DNA of 12,342 bases, taken from the NCBI GenBank assembly GCA_934661165.1, contig CAKUJB010000043.1, positions 1-12,342 on the forward strand, read 5' to 3'. Of the stretch, positions 12,063 through 12,342 are shown in pieces (position 1 is the stretch's first letter; each line of letters opens with the position of its first letter). Origin of the DNA: an uncultured Microbacteriaceae bacterium (GTDB taxonomy: Bacteria > Actinomycetota > Actinomycetes > Actinomycetales > Microbacteriaceae). The position numbers and the translations under genes were made by a program. The notes beneath the pieces are model-generated. The model had not been told where the DNA came from. It saw only the letters and a list, made by a program, of their open reading frames with translations, and ran no database searches.

Positions 12063-12342
12063 TCAGCTCATCGTTCCATTCCGGGACCCGGCCGCCCAGG
12101 CCTGGTACGAGCCGTCGAGCTCGACGATGTCGTAGCCGTGGCGGCGCAGGGCACTCGAGACGAGGCTGCCCCGCACGCCGCTCCGGCAGTAGGTCACGAT
12201 CTTGCCGCGCGTCGGCAGCGCATCGAGCGCCCACAGGATGCGCCCGCCGCTCACGTGGACCGCGCCAGGGAGGTGGCCCTCCTCGTACTCGCTCCGGCTG
12301 CGCACGTCGAGCAGCAGGTCGTGCTCGAATGCGGCGAGCGCC
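12063..12342 (-). CDS. Rhodanese-domain protein (N-terminus cut by window edge)
   Basis: The open frame runs from the right edge to a TGA at 12063, giving the last 92 residues. They form most of a rhodanese domain: LLLDVRSRSEYEEGHLPGAVHV near the start, then IVTYCRSGVRGS with the active-site cysteine and a CRSGVR loop that can bind sulfur or phosphate-like anions, then YDIVELDGSYQAW at the end. Sulfurtransferase chemistry is plausible because the cysteine is present. The LDVRS motif at the beginning shows that the true start is outside the window. It may be a single-domain sulfurtransferase or the C-terminal domain of a larger protein such as an MBL-fold hydrolase or flavoprotein. It is 25 bases upstream of the oxidoreductase, on the same strand. 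Confidence 0.88.
   Translation of the reverse strand, partial: ALAAFEHDLLLDVRSRSEYEEGHLPGAVHVSGGRILWALDALPTRGKIVTYCRSGVRGSLVSSALRRHGYDIVELDGSYQAWAAGSRNGTMS

Overview
The window looks like chromosome of a high-GC actinobacterium, most probably in Micrococcales/Microbacteriaceae. The evidence is the carD-ispD-ispF-cysS-rlmB gene order (the same order as in Mycobacterium tuberculosis), an IspD-IspF fusion, a carD-linked lipoprotein, and short leaderless starts with TAnnnT hexamers 6-7 bases before the start codon. The family assignment is inference; the order is well supported.

Layout from left to right. (1) Positions 1-2658, minus strand: a three-gene TRAP transporter operon, dctP-dctQ-dctM, with dctM cut by the left edge. 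A 15-bp perfect inverted repeat sits just inside the start of dctQ. (2) Positions 2765-3565, plus strand: an alpha/beta hydrolase divergent from dctP, with an imperfect palindrome between the two genes. This left third is visibly less GC-rich than the rest and reads as an accessory uptake/catabolism module. (3) Positions 3609-8071, minus strand: the conserved block carD, ispDF, cysS, rlmB, read leftward. It covers an RNA polymerase-binding regulator, two steps of the MEP isoprenoid pathway, cysteinyl-tRNA synthetase and a 23S rRNA 2'-O-methyltransferase. cysS and rlmB overlap by 4 bases. The 135-base gap before cysS carries nested repeats and a probable leaderless promoter. (4) Positions 8131-8634, plus strand: a small lipoprotein divergent from carD. 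(5) Positions 8666-10655, minus strand: 2,3-BPG-dependent phosphoglycerate mutase (gpmA) and an MFS transporter, separated by a strong hairpin. (6) Positions 10716-12342, minus strand: a partial rhodanese-domain protein, a luciferase-like flavin/F420 oxidoreductase and a small unrecognised protein whose start overlaps the oxidoreductase stop (GTGA), probably one transcription unit.

Most of the window is ordinary core genome, and I see no convincing new multi-gene system. The observations most worth a second look are the hairpin at the start of dctQ, a glutamate in CarD at the position of the RNA polymerase-contacting Arg47 of M. tuberculosis CarD, a swapped Arg/Glu pair in the C-terminal loop of IspF, the repeat-rich ispDF-cysS gap, the shared TA(C/G)GCT leaderless start pattern, and the unknown small protein translationally coupled to the oxidoreductase. 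I found no tRNA, rRNA, CRISPR array, transposase or attachment site.
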